Positions 12,141 through 24,431 of a stretch of 64,000 bases of DNA are shown here, piece by piece. Within the stretch, counting starts at the first letter, position 1, and every line of letters starts with the position of its first letter. A model generated the notes under the pieces. The model had not been told where the DNA came from. It saw nothing but the letters and a program-made list of their open reading frames with translations, and searched no databases. The position numbers were made by a program, and so were the translations under genes. The DNA is from Triatoma infestans (lineage: Eukaryota; Arthropoda; Insecta; Hemiptera; Reduviidae). Location of the stretch: the NCBI GenBank assembly GCA_011037195.1, contig JAAEAF010003115.1, forward strand, positions 48,087 through 112,086, in the 5' to 3' direction.

Positions 12141-13298
12141 ATCTGGTGTGAAACACTAATACAACTTTCTCTTACTCCACTTTTCAAAATTGTACCTAAT
12201 TGACCATATTTTATGGTTTGTGTACCAAATTTGATGAAATTCTTTGGAGTTTCGAAAACTGAATATGTTCAATAAAAGCGCACTTCTGGTTTACTAATTT
12301 TCATGAAACTAGGAATTTTGGCCATCTATTTATTTCTAATTAATTTTGTTCGGATGGTAGAATTGTATAATCCAACTATGATAGCCTATTAGAAAAAAAA
12401 CATAACCCAACCCCTGCTCCAAAAGCCCCTTTAAATGACTTCACCAGGAGAAATGTTTCAAATAAAAGTTGTAGCTTCTTATATGTGTAGTTCACATTCT
12501 TAGTTAAAGAAAATCGTTGGAGCCGTTTTCGAGAAAATACCAGAAAACTGGAAAATACATTTCAGTAAAAATGCACTTCTGGTCATCCGATTTTTTCAAA
12601 CTCGAAATTTCAACAACACATTTAATTTTTATTAATACATTTAAATGACAGAATTGTATGGTAAACTGAAATAGCACTTAAGAGGAAAATCTACCCACAG
12701 CCCTCCCCAAAAAGTGCCCTTAAATTAATTTTCCCAGAAAAATGTTTGAAATAAAAGTTGTAGATCTTAACATCTGTAGTTGATATAACAAGTTTGAAAA
12801 AAATCGTGGGAGCCTTTTTGAGAAAATTCCAAGAAAGTAAAAAAATACCAGAAAACTGAAAAATACTTTTCAGTAAAAACGCACTTCCGGTGTTCTGATT
12901 TTCTTCAACTCGGAATTTCAACAACATATTTAATTCAAATTAATATTATTCAGCTGATAGAATTGTGTAATAAACTGAAAAACCACTTTAGAATACAAAC
13001 CCCCTCCCCCCTCTTTTAAAAGTGCCCTTAAATACATTTTCCCAGAAAAATATTCATATAAAAATTGTAGATCTTTCTATGTGTAGTTGAAATACTAAGT
13101 TTAGAGAAAATCGTTGGAGCCATTTTGGAAAAAATGCAAAAAAGTGGAAAAAAACATTTAGTAAAGTGGTACTTCCGGTTGAGGAATTTTGACCGCTGAC
13201 CTGCTGTCAGATCCCATGATGATATCAAAACGGAATATCAAGTTTGAAGTTTCTACGATTTTTCGTTTTTGAGGTATGCTGTTCACATACATATATAA

Positions 13299-13335
<37 letters not shown>

Positions 13336-13466
13336 TATCATTTGCTAATAACCACTTTTTTGGACTCAGAGGACCTCAAAACGGATATTTCCGGTGAAAA
13401 CTCGAGATCGAAAATTTGGCACGATTACAATACTTCCTCTTACTAGGAGTAAGAGAAAGTAAAAAT
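12141..13466 (+). repeat. Dispersed repeat family H, best-preserved copy (Helentron/HINE-like)
   Basis: This copy shows the whole architecture. The head is TCTGGTGTGAAACACT (12142). Subterminal inverted repeats are ACTTTCTCTTAC (12164-12175) and GTAAGAGAAAGT (13449-13460). Four tandem internal units are anchored by GCACTTC(T/C)GGT-like strings starting near 12278, 12571, 12879 and 13167, a spacing of about 290-310 bp. A (CA)n block follows at 13303-13332. The 3' hairpin CTCTTACT-AGG-AGTAAGAG is at 13437-13455. There is no transposase. Subterminal inverted repeats, internal tandem blocks and a 3' stem-loop are the hallmarks of Helentron-associated (DINE-1-like) elements; that class assignment is inference. 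Confidence 0.75.
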
Positions 13467-13744
13467 TATCACTCCTAAGCGATTCTGGTTAGGAAAAAAG
13501 GACATTATATATTTATGTATATTGATTTTATATCCATTAATTAAAGTACCTACATAAATAATAGTATAACAAATGATCTCTTTATCGTCACAAATCCATT
13601 ACAAGTAATGTAGTGTCATTAGCTACAAGTAGGTCAGTATATTTCTATCAGCCTGTCGCATTTTTATGACATGCGATTTTAGAAGCATTAAATAATTCTG
13701 AATACGGTTGCATACTTTCTTTAGATAATGCCGAAGTCAATAAA

Positions 13745-13995
13745 TTATAGAGCCATTTTCAGTAACAGATACGTTGGCGATATCAAAACGGATTTTCCGT
13801 GAACTTATAACGATTTTTCGTTTTGGAGATATATATGTTGTTTTAAAGAATTATACACATAAATTTGATAAAAGACTTTTTTTTTTTTAGCTCGGAGGAC
13901 CTTAAATATTTATTTCCGGGGTGAAAACCCAATTTTTCTAAATTTGACACGATCTGAATACTTGCTCTTACAGCACTAAGACAAAGTAAACAATG
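13745..13995 (+). repeat. Dispersed repeat family H, 3' tail fragment
   Basis: It begins at GTTGGCGATATCAAAACGG and ends with TTGACACGATCTGAATACTTGC and the decayed terminal hairpin CTTACAGCACTAAGACAAAGT. It represents only the last unit. Confidence 0.6.
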
Positions 13996-14029
13996 TTCTT
14001 AGCAAAAGGTGTGCGTGTGTATGATAAAA

Positions 14030-15345
14030 AAGAAAAAAATCTGGGAGCACAAACTTGATGTATCTATAAATAGTATCCGAAATTAAGGTTTTGGTGGAAA
14101 TCTGATAACCGACAATAGGACTTTAATGAAACGTGTTTACAGTTTACACCATTTTCTCTAACGCGAAAATGGTTCAACGATTTTCATAACCCTATCATTT
14201 TTATTTGATTTTTATTTTGCCTTACTCCGGGTAAGAGAAAGTATTGTAATCGTTCAAATTATCGGTAAAGATTTCACCAGAAATAACGCGTTTTGAGGTC
14301 CCCTGTGTCTGAAAAACTATTTTTAGAAAATGATGTGTGTTTGTGTGTGAACAGCACATCTACAAAATGAAACATCACAATCTGTGAATTCCTCGATCAG
14401 TAATATCACTTTACGGAATAAATTCTTCACTATTTTGCAATTTTCTTGAAAATGCCTCCAACGATTTTCCTTTCACATTGTGTATATATCTAAAACACGT
14501 ATAGGTATAGGACTTTTATTTGGAACATTTTCCCGGGAAAATTCATTTAAGGGAGATTTTGGGGGAATTATGGGGTTATGCTTTCCTTTAAAGGGCTATT
14601 TTAGTTTGTTAAATTATCTATATAATACGTATTAATCATATTTCTGCTGTCAAAACTCCGAGCCTGAGAAAATCTGTTGATGAAAATGTGACTTTACTAA
14701 TAGTTTTTCTTTTCTTCAGTTTTCTGATTTCCGTCATAAAGGTACCATGAGGTTTCATTAAACATGATAGGCTAACTGTCCATAAGAGACCTAACACTTT
14801 TGCTTGATTTTACAAGAGTTTTGCGACGTTTCGAAGGTCACGCTTTCCTTTAAAAAAAAGAAGTAAATAATAAATCTTTTTTATTGAAGACCTTTGAACA
14901 TTTAGTAAAAATTATAAGTTTAAAGGGAATTTTTCTATTACAACTAAGTGAATTACATTAAGAGAAAGTCGTTTGAATGCTTCACACTATATTTTTTTTT
15001 GAGGGGATGGTGGAGTTGGGAGCTTTAGGAAAAATAGGTAACTAGAAATGCCAATTTTTAGAATGGGTTGTTAAATGTTTCGTGATTAAGATGTTTCGAC
15101 CTTGGTATATAAACTGCAGTCATATACACCTATTACTTTTATTAGGAACATTTAGTAGGAAAAATTGGTTTTGGTTATGTTTTGGGGGGACCGGGGTAGC
15201 TATGAATTAGACTTCCCTCTCCAGTGCCACAGATAATATGTAGAATTGCGGTTCACAGCATCTGGTGGAAGTTAGGGGAACTAAATATTCAGTAAAAAAA
15301 AAGAAAGTAGCACGAGTGTTTCATATTGGATTTGGTTACCCTTAT
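14030..15345 (-). repeat. Dispersed repeat family H, reverse copies
   Basis: The reversed 3' hairpin and tail (CCTTACTCCGGGTAAGAGAAAGTATTG) sit at 14219-14246, and reversed internal units fill 14260-14730. Two reversed heads follow: one near 14959-14990 (AGAGAAAGTCGTTTGAATGCTTCACAC) and one near 15303-15335 (AAGAAAGTAGCACGAGTGTTTCATATTGGAT). This suggests two overlapping or tandem copies. Confidence 0.6.
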
Positions 15346-16609
15346 TAAGAGCCTTTCAACTACTTAGCAAGGGCCGTCTCAAAGCAGACGCGAGTGGCGC
15401 AATCGCGTAGTGTCTCACGCTTCGACTAATATACATGAAAATTAGCAAAGTAGCTGATAAAAAGTAGCAATTGTAATGAACAGAAATTTGTGTAAGTTCT
15501 ACAACTCCAAACGTTGTACAAGTTTATTATCTATTTTATTAATATATCAACTGTTTACTTACCAAATATAAGAATGCAAAGGATCTTACATTCTTTTGTA
15601 TTGTTTTTTCTAAATATTCTCATATCCCAGTAAGTTAGCATATATAAAAGATAATGCTAGTTCAAAACAATAATTTTGACCACCTATAATCGAATTAAAA
15701 AGGCCAAAATCCAAATTTGAAATATTTTCCTGGATTCTTTTCATGTTTACTAGAAGTAAAGTGACTTCAAGATATATTTTTTTTTTAACAAAGTGAATTT
15801 AATAATTTCATTTACGTAATTCCATTTTTATCATATCAAATTGAAATATACTTCAACTACAGTTTCTCTTTTGATCTCATCAAATAAACTTTACAGCTGA
15901 ATATAGACCGTAATTTTTACCTAAGTTTATTGTTTCATCAAGTTTAATCAACTAATATTACTTTAATTAAAAGTTAATTGGTACTTTCTTTTTCCGCATA
16001 ACCTTGTGACTCCATACAAAATCTATTGTTGAAAATAACGGATAGGGGGTTTTTGTGGCTTATTTTGTTAGTATGCAAATTGTACCATCACCCAAAAAAA
16101 TTGTTGTCCCAGTATCTACAATCACCCTGTATACTGTAGAGCATTAATTTTCTTTTCTCTTTTATACGTATATCGTATATAATTAATAAATTAACATATA
16201 TATTAATTTTACGCAAAACGTTGCATAGGTCATGGCGCTTCCTACAACTGGCCCTGTCTATTGCCCTGTAACTTACTTCTAGAGAACAAGTATATATTGT
16301 GTAAGAAAAAAAAACTAAGTTCTTCCCCATATTACCGGCAGAAATAAACAGAATACATAAAAAAAAAATCCGTATAATTGCCTCTAATAATTATACTCGT
16401 TAATATTAATTACATTTTACCTCCTTATCAACATTTCATGTGACCCAATTACTAATCTAAATACATAAATAACAAACAAACAAAAAATAAGAAGAAAAGT
16501 TTACGTCTTTATTAAATTAATAGACTTTAATTCCTTAATTACTAATGTTCATTCAAAAATTGTCAAAGAACTAAGAAAAAAAAAAAAAAGCAATTTCTGA
16601 TAACACCCA
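15346..16609. other. AT-rich intergenic DNA
   Basis: No gene is recognised. A short less AT-rich patch at 15365-15425 (AAGCAGACGCGAGTGGCGCAATCGCG) has no identifiable function. The rest is AT-rich with A-runs. Confidence 0.5.
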
Positions 16610-16611
16610 AC

Positions 16612-16640
16612 GTTTCAAACATATTTATTGTCTTCTTCAG
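16612..16640 (-). other. Hammerhead-like core (CTGAAGA ... GAAAC)
   Basis: On the minus strand CTGAAGA (16640-16634) is followed by a possible stem II in which AGACA can pair with TGTTT across a 7-base loop, and then GAAACGTT. It fits the CTGANGA-stem-GAAA hammerhead order, with N7 variable. Helix III would be almost absent. No foldback arms were found around this copy. Confidence 0.4.
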
Positions 16641-17764
16641 GGCTCTGTAATGCAATCAAAATTGATAATATTAAAAAAAAAAAAATCAAAATTACAAAAT
16701 TTATCAGTGGTTGAGGAAATTTAAAAGATCATTGTAATTGAAATGTATTTTGGTGATGTTGTGTTGTATGTTTGTAGTAGCAGAGCGGTTTTGTAAAAGA
16801 GCTTGTAAGTATATATGTTTAAGAGAGAAGTATTAGAAATAATCAAGAGAGCACCACTGTTTTTTAAAACAAATATATTATTCTCTAAGCAAATTTAAGG
16901 ACTTTACAATATCACAATTATATCTTAATAAATCAGATTTATATCTAGAATAAAGGCAAATCACTATTACTGGCACTGAGTTTAAAGAGCGTTTCCTGAA
17001 GCAAGTGTTCTGGCTTTGGAAGCAGAATGCAGACTGTTCTTGTTTGAAGGCAGAGTGCAGACTTACCTGAAGGAATGCTCCCTCTAACAAAACAGTTGGC
17101 CAAGTAGCATTGTATTAATTTAACGGATTTTTGTGCCTTTGTTTCCCTAATAGCAGTGACCTAGATTGTACTATACCTGGTTCTATCCCCATCAGTAAAT
17201 ACACTATTTGAACTATCTAATTTTCACAAAACTATTTTCCAAAACTATTTATTTTTGCATTTCTTCTTCCACTACATAATCAAGACAAGCAAAATGGATT
17301 ATTTATATCAAAGTTAAAGTGGTTGAAAAAAAAATTATGTTTGGAGAAACATAAATTCAAAAAAGAAAACAAAACATAGCTGAATAACCGGTTGATTGAA
17401 ATAAGTTTTGGTATTGCACAGTATAGGATCATTGAAGTAGATAATAAAGTGGTTCGAAATATAGGTTGTTTTATAAAATTTTTTTTTTTTTTTTAAATAT
17501 GACCTTACTCGAAAATTTCTTTAAGTTTTAACTAAACGCTGAATCGAAGCAGTTTTGCTCACCTCAATTATGTCAATGGTCGTATTTTATAGATTGTGTG
17601 CGAGTACTGGGGGGGTGTTAGCATAAACTCTTTTGTATTGTTTGACTGACAGGCCTGCAGGATTTGACAAAACAAAATCCATTGCAACAAAATCCTAGAA
17701 GAAGTTGGCACAATCCACATCCACATATAGGGTACTAGGGTTCTCAATATAGTACTAAAAAAAA
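16641..17764. other. AT-rich intergenic DNA
   Basis: No gene is supported. At 16981-17062 a short imperfect direct repeat occurs (GGAAGCAGAATGCAGACT and GAAGGCAGAGTGCAGACT). The remainder is AT-rich. Confidence 0.45.
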
Positions 17765-18310
17765 AAAATCTGTTGTGAAACACGCATACGAATCTCTTTT
17801 ACTGCAATTCTTCCATGTTTATTGCATTTTTTTTTAAATATTGGAATTCCCACTTATACTTAACATGAGTCTTCTTTGAAAAATGTTTCAAATAAAAGTG
17901 ACAAATTTATGAAGGTGCAGTTACGTTCAAAATAAAAAAAACCATGGATTCATTTTCGAGAACATCCTGTCAGAAGTCTGTTCTGTAAAATTGCGATTAC
18001 GGTAATTAGATATTCTTCGAACTTGGAATTCTAGCCATGAATTTAATGTATATTAATACTATAAATATAGTACTATCCTACATATAGTACTGAGTGCATA
18101 AAATTAAAAAAAAAGATATCAGTAAAGTCAGATTTTGATCGGAAACTTCTAATCGAATCCCCTAATCGCATCTAACGAAATATCAGCTATTAACTTGCGT
18201 GTTTCTTTTTGTTTTGAAATTATTTTTTGTTCAAAACATTTTTGATAAACAGAAGACCTCAAAACAGGTATTTCGATTGAAAACACGATTTGGAAAATTG
18301 GATTGCAACA
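17765..18310 (+). repeat. Dispersed repeat family H, shortened copy
   Basis: The head CTGTTGTGAAACACGCATACG and TCTCTTTTACTGC lie at 17769-17804. One internal unit follows, then the tail (ACCTCAAAACAGGTATTTCG...GGAAAATTGGATTGC) ends near 18310. The terminal hairpin is lost. Confidence 0.6.
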
Positions 18311-19261
18311 GGATATAAATATAAACTGAATTTGCTGTAAAATTTAATTATTGAAAATAAATGTTTTTCTATTTATTTTTATGCAAAACTCAGATTACTT
18401 GACTAAATTTACATTTAACGGCTTCAACAGTTTTTGGAATTTAAGGGCTGATAGACCAAACAATAAGTAAATCTCAATTCTGTTTAAGAGATTGTTTTAT
18501 GTGAAAAGATAAATTTAATAAAATATATTATTATTTCTTCGTTTCGTACTAAAACTTAATTATCACTCTCATTGGCATTGTTAATTTTATCTACTTATAA
18601 TTGTGAATAATATCAACAGAATTCCTTAAATGTACTTATCTAATACTAAATATAACACGTATTCGGTTTTATCAAAAAGATATATTTCAACAGTTTCTAA
18701 ATAATTAAATGCACTGAAACTATTTACCTTTTAATTATCATGGTTCTTTTAATTATTATTGTTAGGATAAAATATGTAATACATTTATCAGTTGATAGGA
18801 TCTCCCATCAACTTTTTTATGCTTCATCAACTTGATTACACAATCTGGGCCAAGTTTCTAAAAAAATTAACAGAAAAGTCCTTTTCCTAGTTTCATGTAT
18901 GAGTGCCCCACATTTTTAATCAAAGAGAGAAAAAAATACATATACTAATTTCAGTATGTAAATATTTGCCTATGAATAATTGACTCATGAAATGAATATT
19001 TGAAAATCCCTAGAAATTATGAATTTATTTGTCATATTAAATTAACTATTTATTACAAATTCAACTATGGACCAGCTCACTTAGAGCTTCACACATACGG
19101 ATGTATTAATCAAAAATAACAATAAATTTTTTTAATGATTTTTATGGACAAGTTGCAATGTATGTTGTGTATAGTGGCTCCTAGGGGCAGCACCAATCAG
19201 CTATTCTAAAACAGACGACCGCCTAGAGAGCAGCACTACAGTTTTTGTTTTTAGAATTTCA
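18311..19261. other. AT-rich intergenic DNA
   Basis: Nothing recognisable; no long frame, RNA gene or repeat boundary was found. Confidence 0.5.
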
Positions 19262-19990
19262 ATTAAAACTATTATTTTCAACAACTTTCTCTTAATCTAA
19301 TTAGAAAATTTTCTTCATATCTAAATTTTTGGCAACATGTTTTGCAGCCTTTATTATATATGATGAAATGAAGTCCACAATAAAGTGAAATGGCACGTTA
19401 GAATAAACCTAAACCACGAGGTATCCAAAATCGTTGGAGGCATTTCTGAGAAAATCGCGAAAAACCGAAAATATCATTCTGTATAACTTGGAATTTGAGC
19501 AAAACCCATAATTCTGCTTAATATAAGTATATATAAAGATAGAACTGTAAATATCTTACATGAAATTGGCATTTCAGAAGGATGCTTAAAGTCACTGGCC
19601 TCCCCTAGGAATCATTTAAATGATTTTTCTAAGTAAGTGATTCACATAAAAGTGAAAAGATATAGGTACATATGTTGAGTGGATAAACGGTTATAAAGGA
19701 ATTCATTGGAGACGTTTTCGAATAAATCACAAAAACTGAAAAAAAAAAAACACTCAAAAAACTGGCACTCAGTTAAACGATTTTTCATTTTTGAGCCATG
19801 TAGTTCGTAAACACCACATACGCTTGCGAGCACGAACACATAGAGAGAGTCAGAAAGGAACTCGATTTTGCAAAAAGCCACTTTTTGATTCAGGGGACTC
19901 GAAAACATGTATTTCCATAGAAATTTCTTTTTCGAAAATGTGATGTGATCACAATCTTTTGTCTTGCACAACAGTTAGAGGAAGTCATCA
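19262..19990 (+). repeat. Dispersed repeat family H, copy
   Basis: It starts at AACTTTCTCTTAATC (19282) and carries CTAAATTTTTGGCAACATG and AAATCGTTGGAGGCATTTCTGAG. It ends at GTGATGTGATCACAATC...AGAGGAAGTC near 19985. The CTGGTGTGAAA head is absent. Confidence 0.65.
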
Positions 19991-21232
19991 GAAATAGCAA
20001 CTCATTATCATAACCGTTACACTTAATACAGCCAAGCAACTTAAGATATTAACAATTATTATCTCCCTTGCCGAGGGACCAGATTGTTTAGAATGAAGCA
20101 AATGTGTTCCGACAATTCAGAATTTTAATGAATGACGCGAATAATAATAGTCTCATCTTAAATTTTAAATGACAGGACCTGGATGACGTGCGCTCATTAA
20201 TCTAGGTGATTCCTTTATTTTCCATTAACATTTATTTATCAGCATTCCATTTTTCTTGCAACCTGGTACAATTCGAAGGATTTAAGTTGGACTTTAATTG
20301 CTAGACTTTAAGAAATTGGCGAAATTAGGAGAATAAAAGATCACCTAAATTAAATTCCAAAGTAATCATTATTCCGTTTAAATACAAATTTCTCAACGTT
20401 CCAGAAATCATATAAAATATGATAAATAGCCAATTCTAATGAATACTTACCCAGATGAATTTATTTTTGTAGAGAAATAGAGACAAGTCATATATTCATA
20501 ATACAAAATTCGTGACCACTACTAATCATTATTTACAAGAAAACAAAATAGATTAGAAAGGGATAAAGCTGCTATTTTATCAATAGAATCAACATACAAT
20601 GCTCCATCCATACATTCCTATCTATATGTTTTTCCAATTTCAACTAAGTTAAAGTTGAAAAGTCAATAAAGACTTGAACTGTAATTAAATTATTTACATA
20701 TTTGTTTCTATTTTGGCCCTTAACTTATTTCATTAGGTTTTTCAGGATTATGTTCATGGAACAAAACAATAAAAGTTATTAAGCTTCTTCAGATCTGCAA
20801 TATTTCCCCCAGATATTTAAGATAATCTCTCAAGAGAGATAATCCATTAAACTTAAACTTTCTTTTTAAATTTTTGGTTTTTTAAAATCGAAGAAAACAG
20901 TTATAATAATGATAATTGATATTTTATTATAAGTATGGAACAAATCCTTTTACAATTTAGATGTAAGTTTGTTTACAAAGAATGCATTCATTAGAAACTA
21001 TTATAGAACAATGGTGTTAATCTAATGATCTATTATATAATAAATGAAGACTCAGCAATCATTGTATATCAGAGAAAGTCAATACAAAAATGATTTCTTC
21101 GGGTTCAATTTCTGTTTCAAATAAATAAAGTCTTAGGCACTAAATGACATTATATTGTTCTTCCAAAATTTTAGATTCAGCCGTCCACGCTGGCGCCGCA
21201 AGTTATTTTCTATATGCATTTCTATATAATAT
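19991..21232. other. AT-rich intergenic DNA upstream of the LTR element
   Basis: No gene is seen. It contains many short AT-rich frames and no recognisable repeat. Confidence 0.5.
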
Positions 21233-21634
21233 TGTAACGTTTTTCCCTCTGAACTAGCTACTGCAACTAGTTTTTTTAAGTGGGTTCGTTTAGATAAAAC
21301 GCACTAAACTTCAATAAGAAAAACACCAATTTATTGTTTAACACAATAAATTACAATAAAGCACTTAATAATAATTAATAAACAGTTTAAAACCAACAGA
21401 AGTTCTCTAATTTCCCCTTTTTAAACATTTTTCACAAACGCGCACTCCGTTTGTAACAAGACTCTCTGTAAACTGACTGTTGTTTCACTATTTATATCAG
21501 TGGAGAAGGGTCTGGAAGATTCTCGAACATTCTGGAAAGAGCTAGAGTGCGCCGCCAGCGCTTCCTAGCGGCTATTAGGAGAACTTGAGGTACCTGCTTT
21601 CCTTCCTAGATGGCACCGGTAGCTGCGTTACGCA
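21233..21634 (-). repeat. 3' LTR of the hyd/UBR5-carrying element
   Basis: It aligns with 24432-24835 by eye over its length, sharing for example ACACCAATTTATTGTTTAAC, CAAACGCGCACT, AACTGACTGTTGTT and GAGAAGGGTCTGGAA. It differs by substitutions and small indels. The other LTR has an extra segment near 24566-24600, while this one has extra sequence near 21550-21570 and 21615-21634. Confidence 0.85.
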
Positions 21635-21699
21635 GCTCCCCTCTTAGATCTGTTCGTCCCGAACAGAAACATTGCAGGTAATATAAAAGATGACCATTG

Positions 21700-24130
21700 A
21701 GTTGTCTAGCCTTTGATTATACCTAGTCGTTCCGTTAGAGTATAGCCAATATTCCTGCCTATTGTTTCCTCCACTATTCCACAATTCCTCCACTATTGCT
21801 GCCTTCACTTGATTTAGAGGATGTTGCGTTAGCTAACAACTGGCTAGAAGGAGTAAATGATCTTGCCTCAAATGATAAAGTCTTCCTTGGACTTTACAAC
21901 GTGAGGAAGATAATCTCGCCATGATTCTACGCCCTCTTGAATCTCTTTCCCTAGTGCCAAGTCTTGACAAAACATTGTGCCGAGATCGGGAACCAACTTG
22001 TACATCTTCCAGATTTGGCAGCTTTTCATTTGCGAGGGTGCCTCGGTGATGGCTGAATAAAAGCTTCTTGCCACGCCAGAGCCTTCTCCGGGTTCTTCTT
22101 TGAGGGTTACTTTCACTCTATTAACTGCTAGCGGAGGTTGAGCACCAGCACGTCTTTGATGTAAATTGTACACGTTGTGTAGTTCTTTTGATGTCTGGAA
22201 TAGGAGTTGAATCGCATCTCTTTCCACCTTCGATAGAGTAAGATCTCTACTTTATTGATTTCTAATTCGTTCTATACCTCTTCTGAATTTGGCTTCTTTT
22301 ACTGGAAGTTCTCCAAGCTCGCTGACTACTAACCCTGGTTCTAATCCGACATCTTCCGTGAATACTCTTCCAAATAAGTCTAATGCCATTCTCCATTGGC
22401 CAAGTAACACATCAGCGCTAACCCAACCGCTGTGAACTGACAGGATTATCGGCACATTTGGTTGCGGAGAGTTAGGTACCTGGTTTCGTATAGTTGCATC
22501 TAACTCCATAACCATTGGGCCACTTGTGCCACTTTCTTGTTCAGTCTCCATTGCTCCGCCTTTCTCTTCTTGTTCTGGATCAGAGCGATGTGCATTTTCA
22601 GATCTTAATGAAAGTCCCAAACGTGTAGGTAATTACCAAGCTAAGTGGTTGTAGAACTGAAACCTTGATGCTCGCTGATGTTCACTGGCTGTTTAGGTAC
22701 ACCAAACAACTGATCTCTAGTTGCATTCGGTTGCAACAAATGAGGCTGATGAGCTAATGGTAATGCTCGAATGGATCTGGTGGACTGCAGCCGAGCCCTA
22801 ATGTTGCATGTGATCTCCGGCAAAGTGGTTGCCACCTACCCTTTCCTGCTGTTCCGAGTGGTTCTACTTCTTCCACATGTTCCGTCTCCATAGCGACTGG
22901 TGTTGGTGGCATATCGTCTTCGGTTTCATCTTCTCATTTTCATCTAGCTGAGTCCATGTTTGAGGTAGTTGAGCTTCCTCAAGTACAGGATTCTGATTAG
23001 GACCAGCCCTCAACAGGTAGATCAGAGCATCAAACACGTATGCTATATGTCTGAGAGAAGATACATCCAGTACTGGTGATGAATCAGCATGTTCGGAATT
23101 GGGACATCTCATCAATGACAAACAGTACATCAGCATCTCCCTTCGGGCAGACTGGCCTTCATTGCCACCATCACGATCCTAGATAGTCTGGAAGAGTCAG
23201 AATTAGTGGTAAAACCAACAATCCTAGTTGAAGGGGCCGAAGAACTACCTCCAGGACGATGCGAAGACTGTGGGTCGGGTATAGTAGATCTATATGTATT
23301 TCCAGAAGTAGTACCACCATTCCAAGGACCACCAGTTCCGCTATTACTACCGCTACCCCGTTACCACTGTTCGAGCTTAAGGAACCTCAACCATTGTAGA
23401 GAGGATGATGTGGATGAGCAGGATCTGAAGCTGTCGTAAGAGAAGCTCCGAAGTGTAATTGAGATTCGATTGAATCCGTTACTGTCAAAAGCCAGTCCCA
23501 CGGTGGTTTTAACGGTCTTTCTCCATAGGTCTGTGTAATTGGCACAGGTTGTTGTTGTGGTGCACTAACATTACATAAGCTGCTTAAAGGATCTGCAATT
23601 TGTCCAAGTACAATAGCAAAACTACTAGCCAAACAAGCAGCTGTTGTAGTCATGGTAACACCATCATGGTTACCAATGCCTGCCGAAGATATGTTGGTTG
23701 AACGCCTCAATGAAGATGATCAATGAACACCAATGAATTGCCCGCGACTACTCGGAAGCCACCTGAAGATCTTGAACCTGTGTTGCTACTTCTAATAGCC
23801 CATTGCATTGACTGAGGCTACACCTTTGGCCCTGATCACTTTGTCCCGAGCGTCTTTCTAACTGTTCATCTCCAAGCACCATTTCTTCGAGATCCAATCC
23901 TTCACTGTCTCCATCAGTTTCTTCCTGCTGACTTCAATCACCACTTTTATCTTCTCCGAGCACAGTAGTAGGCGCAGTTTCTAGGTTACTTCGATCACTA
24001 TCACTTTCAGTTTCCACCAGTAAATCTTCACTTTCACTTTCCGCATCTTTACGTTCAACTTCTCTCTAAGGTCCTTCTCTTGCGACTTCTCTTTCGCCCT
24101 TACCCTCACTACCTTCCCTATCATTCGCTG
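21700..24130 (-). pseudogene. UBR5: Captured, decayed fragment of E3 ubiquitin ligase hyd/UBR5
   Basis: Minus-strand translation recovers in order several blocks matching the metazoan HECT E3 ligase UBR5 (Drosophila hyd), from the region between the UBR box and the C-terminal domains. These are an acidic stretch and DEQLERR (near 23860-24000); SMQWAIRSSNTGS, then TTTAACLASSFAIV; WDWLLTVTDS and FGASLTTASDPAHP (23430-23500); [11 protein letters not shown] and [20 protein letters not shown] (23030-23140); [13 protein letters not shown] (22730); [16 protein letters not shown] and PVKEAKFRR (22270-22420); [20 protein letters not shown] (22060-22140); then, after a frameshift, [10 protein letters not shown] (22010-22040). 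At least six frameshifts or stops interrupt it. The HECT domain and both gene ends are absent. Colinearity without visible introns suggests origin from spliced mRNA. Confidence 0.85.
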
Positions 24131-24185
24131 GTGCTACTAAACTTTCTACCATTTCTTCTTGGATCTTATTTTTCCCCCTTTATAT

Positions 24186-24377
24186 TTATTTTTTCATTTC
24201 ATCCCAGCCCCTTTTCAATTCGTCCCGGCTCTTCTTTATTTCATCTATCATTTCGTCCTGGCCCCTTTTCATTTCCTCTCGGCTCTTCTTCATTTCCTCT
24301 ATAATTTCATTTTTTATTTCCTTCAAAAGTGACATCAGTTCCTCCATTGACTTCTCGTACTTATGGGCATACAACAA
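24186..24377 (-). CDS. Gag-like coiled-coil leader of the LTR element
   Basis: A minus-strand frame after the primer-binding-like site encodes a Lys/Glu-rich heptad coiled coil with repeats of the form EIKKSRDELKRGWDEMKK. Such repeats resemble the N-terminal part of Gag proteins in some insect LTR elements. It probably starts at the internal Met about ten residues into the frame (MEELMSLLKEIKNE). It stops at 24186, just before the hyd/UBR5-like stretch begins. Whether the two were once one fused frame cannot be told because of decay. Confidence 0.55.
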   Translation of the reverse strand: MLYAHKYEKSMEELMSLLKEIKNEIIEEMKKSREEMKRGQDEMIDEIKKSRDELKRGWDEMKK

Positions 24378-24408
24378 AACTAGTACTAAGCTGTTACCTG
24401 TTTAGAGG

Positions 24409-24431
24409 TCTTATCCCACTTCTGAACCAAA
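24409..24431 (-). other. Primer-binding-site-like sequence
   Basis: Reading the minus strand from the inner edge of the 5' LTR gives TT followed by TGGTTCAGAAGTGGGAT. A TGG start two bases inside the LTR is the usual position and form of a tRNA primer site. The tRNA was not identified. Confidence 0.55.

Noticed and set aside
10464..13332. (CA)n tracts considered as independent microsatellites
   Set aside because: They occur at the same position in several family H copies, so they are part of the repeat.
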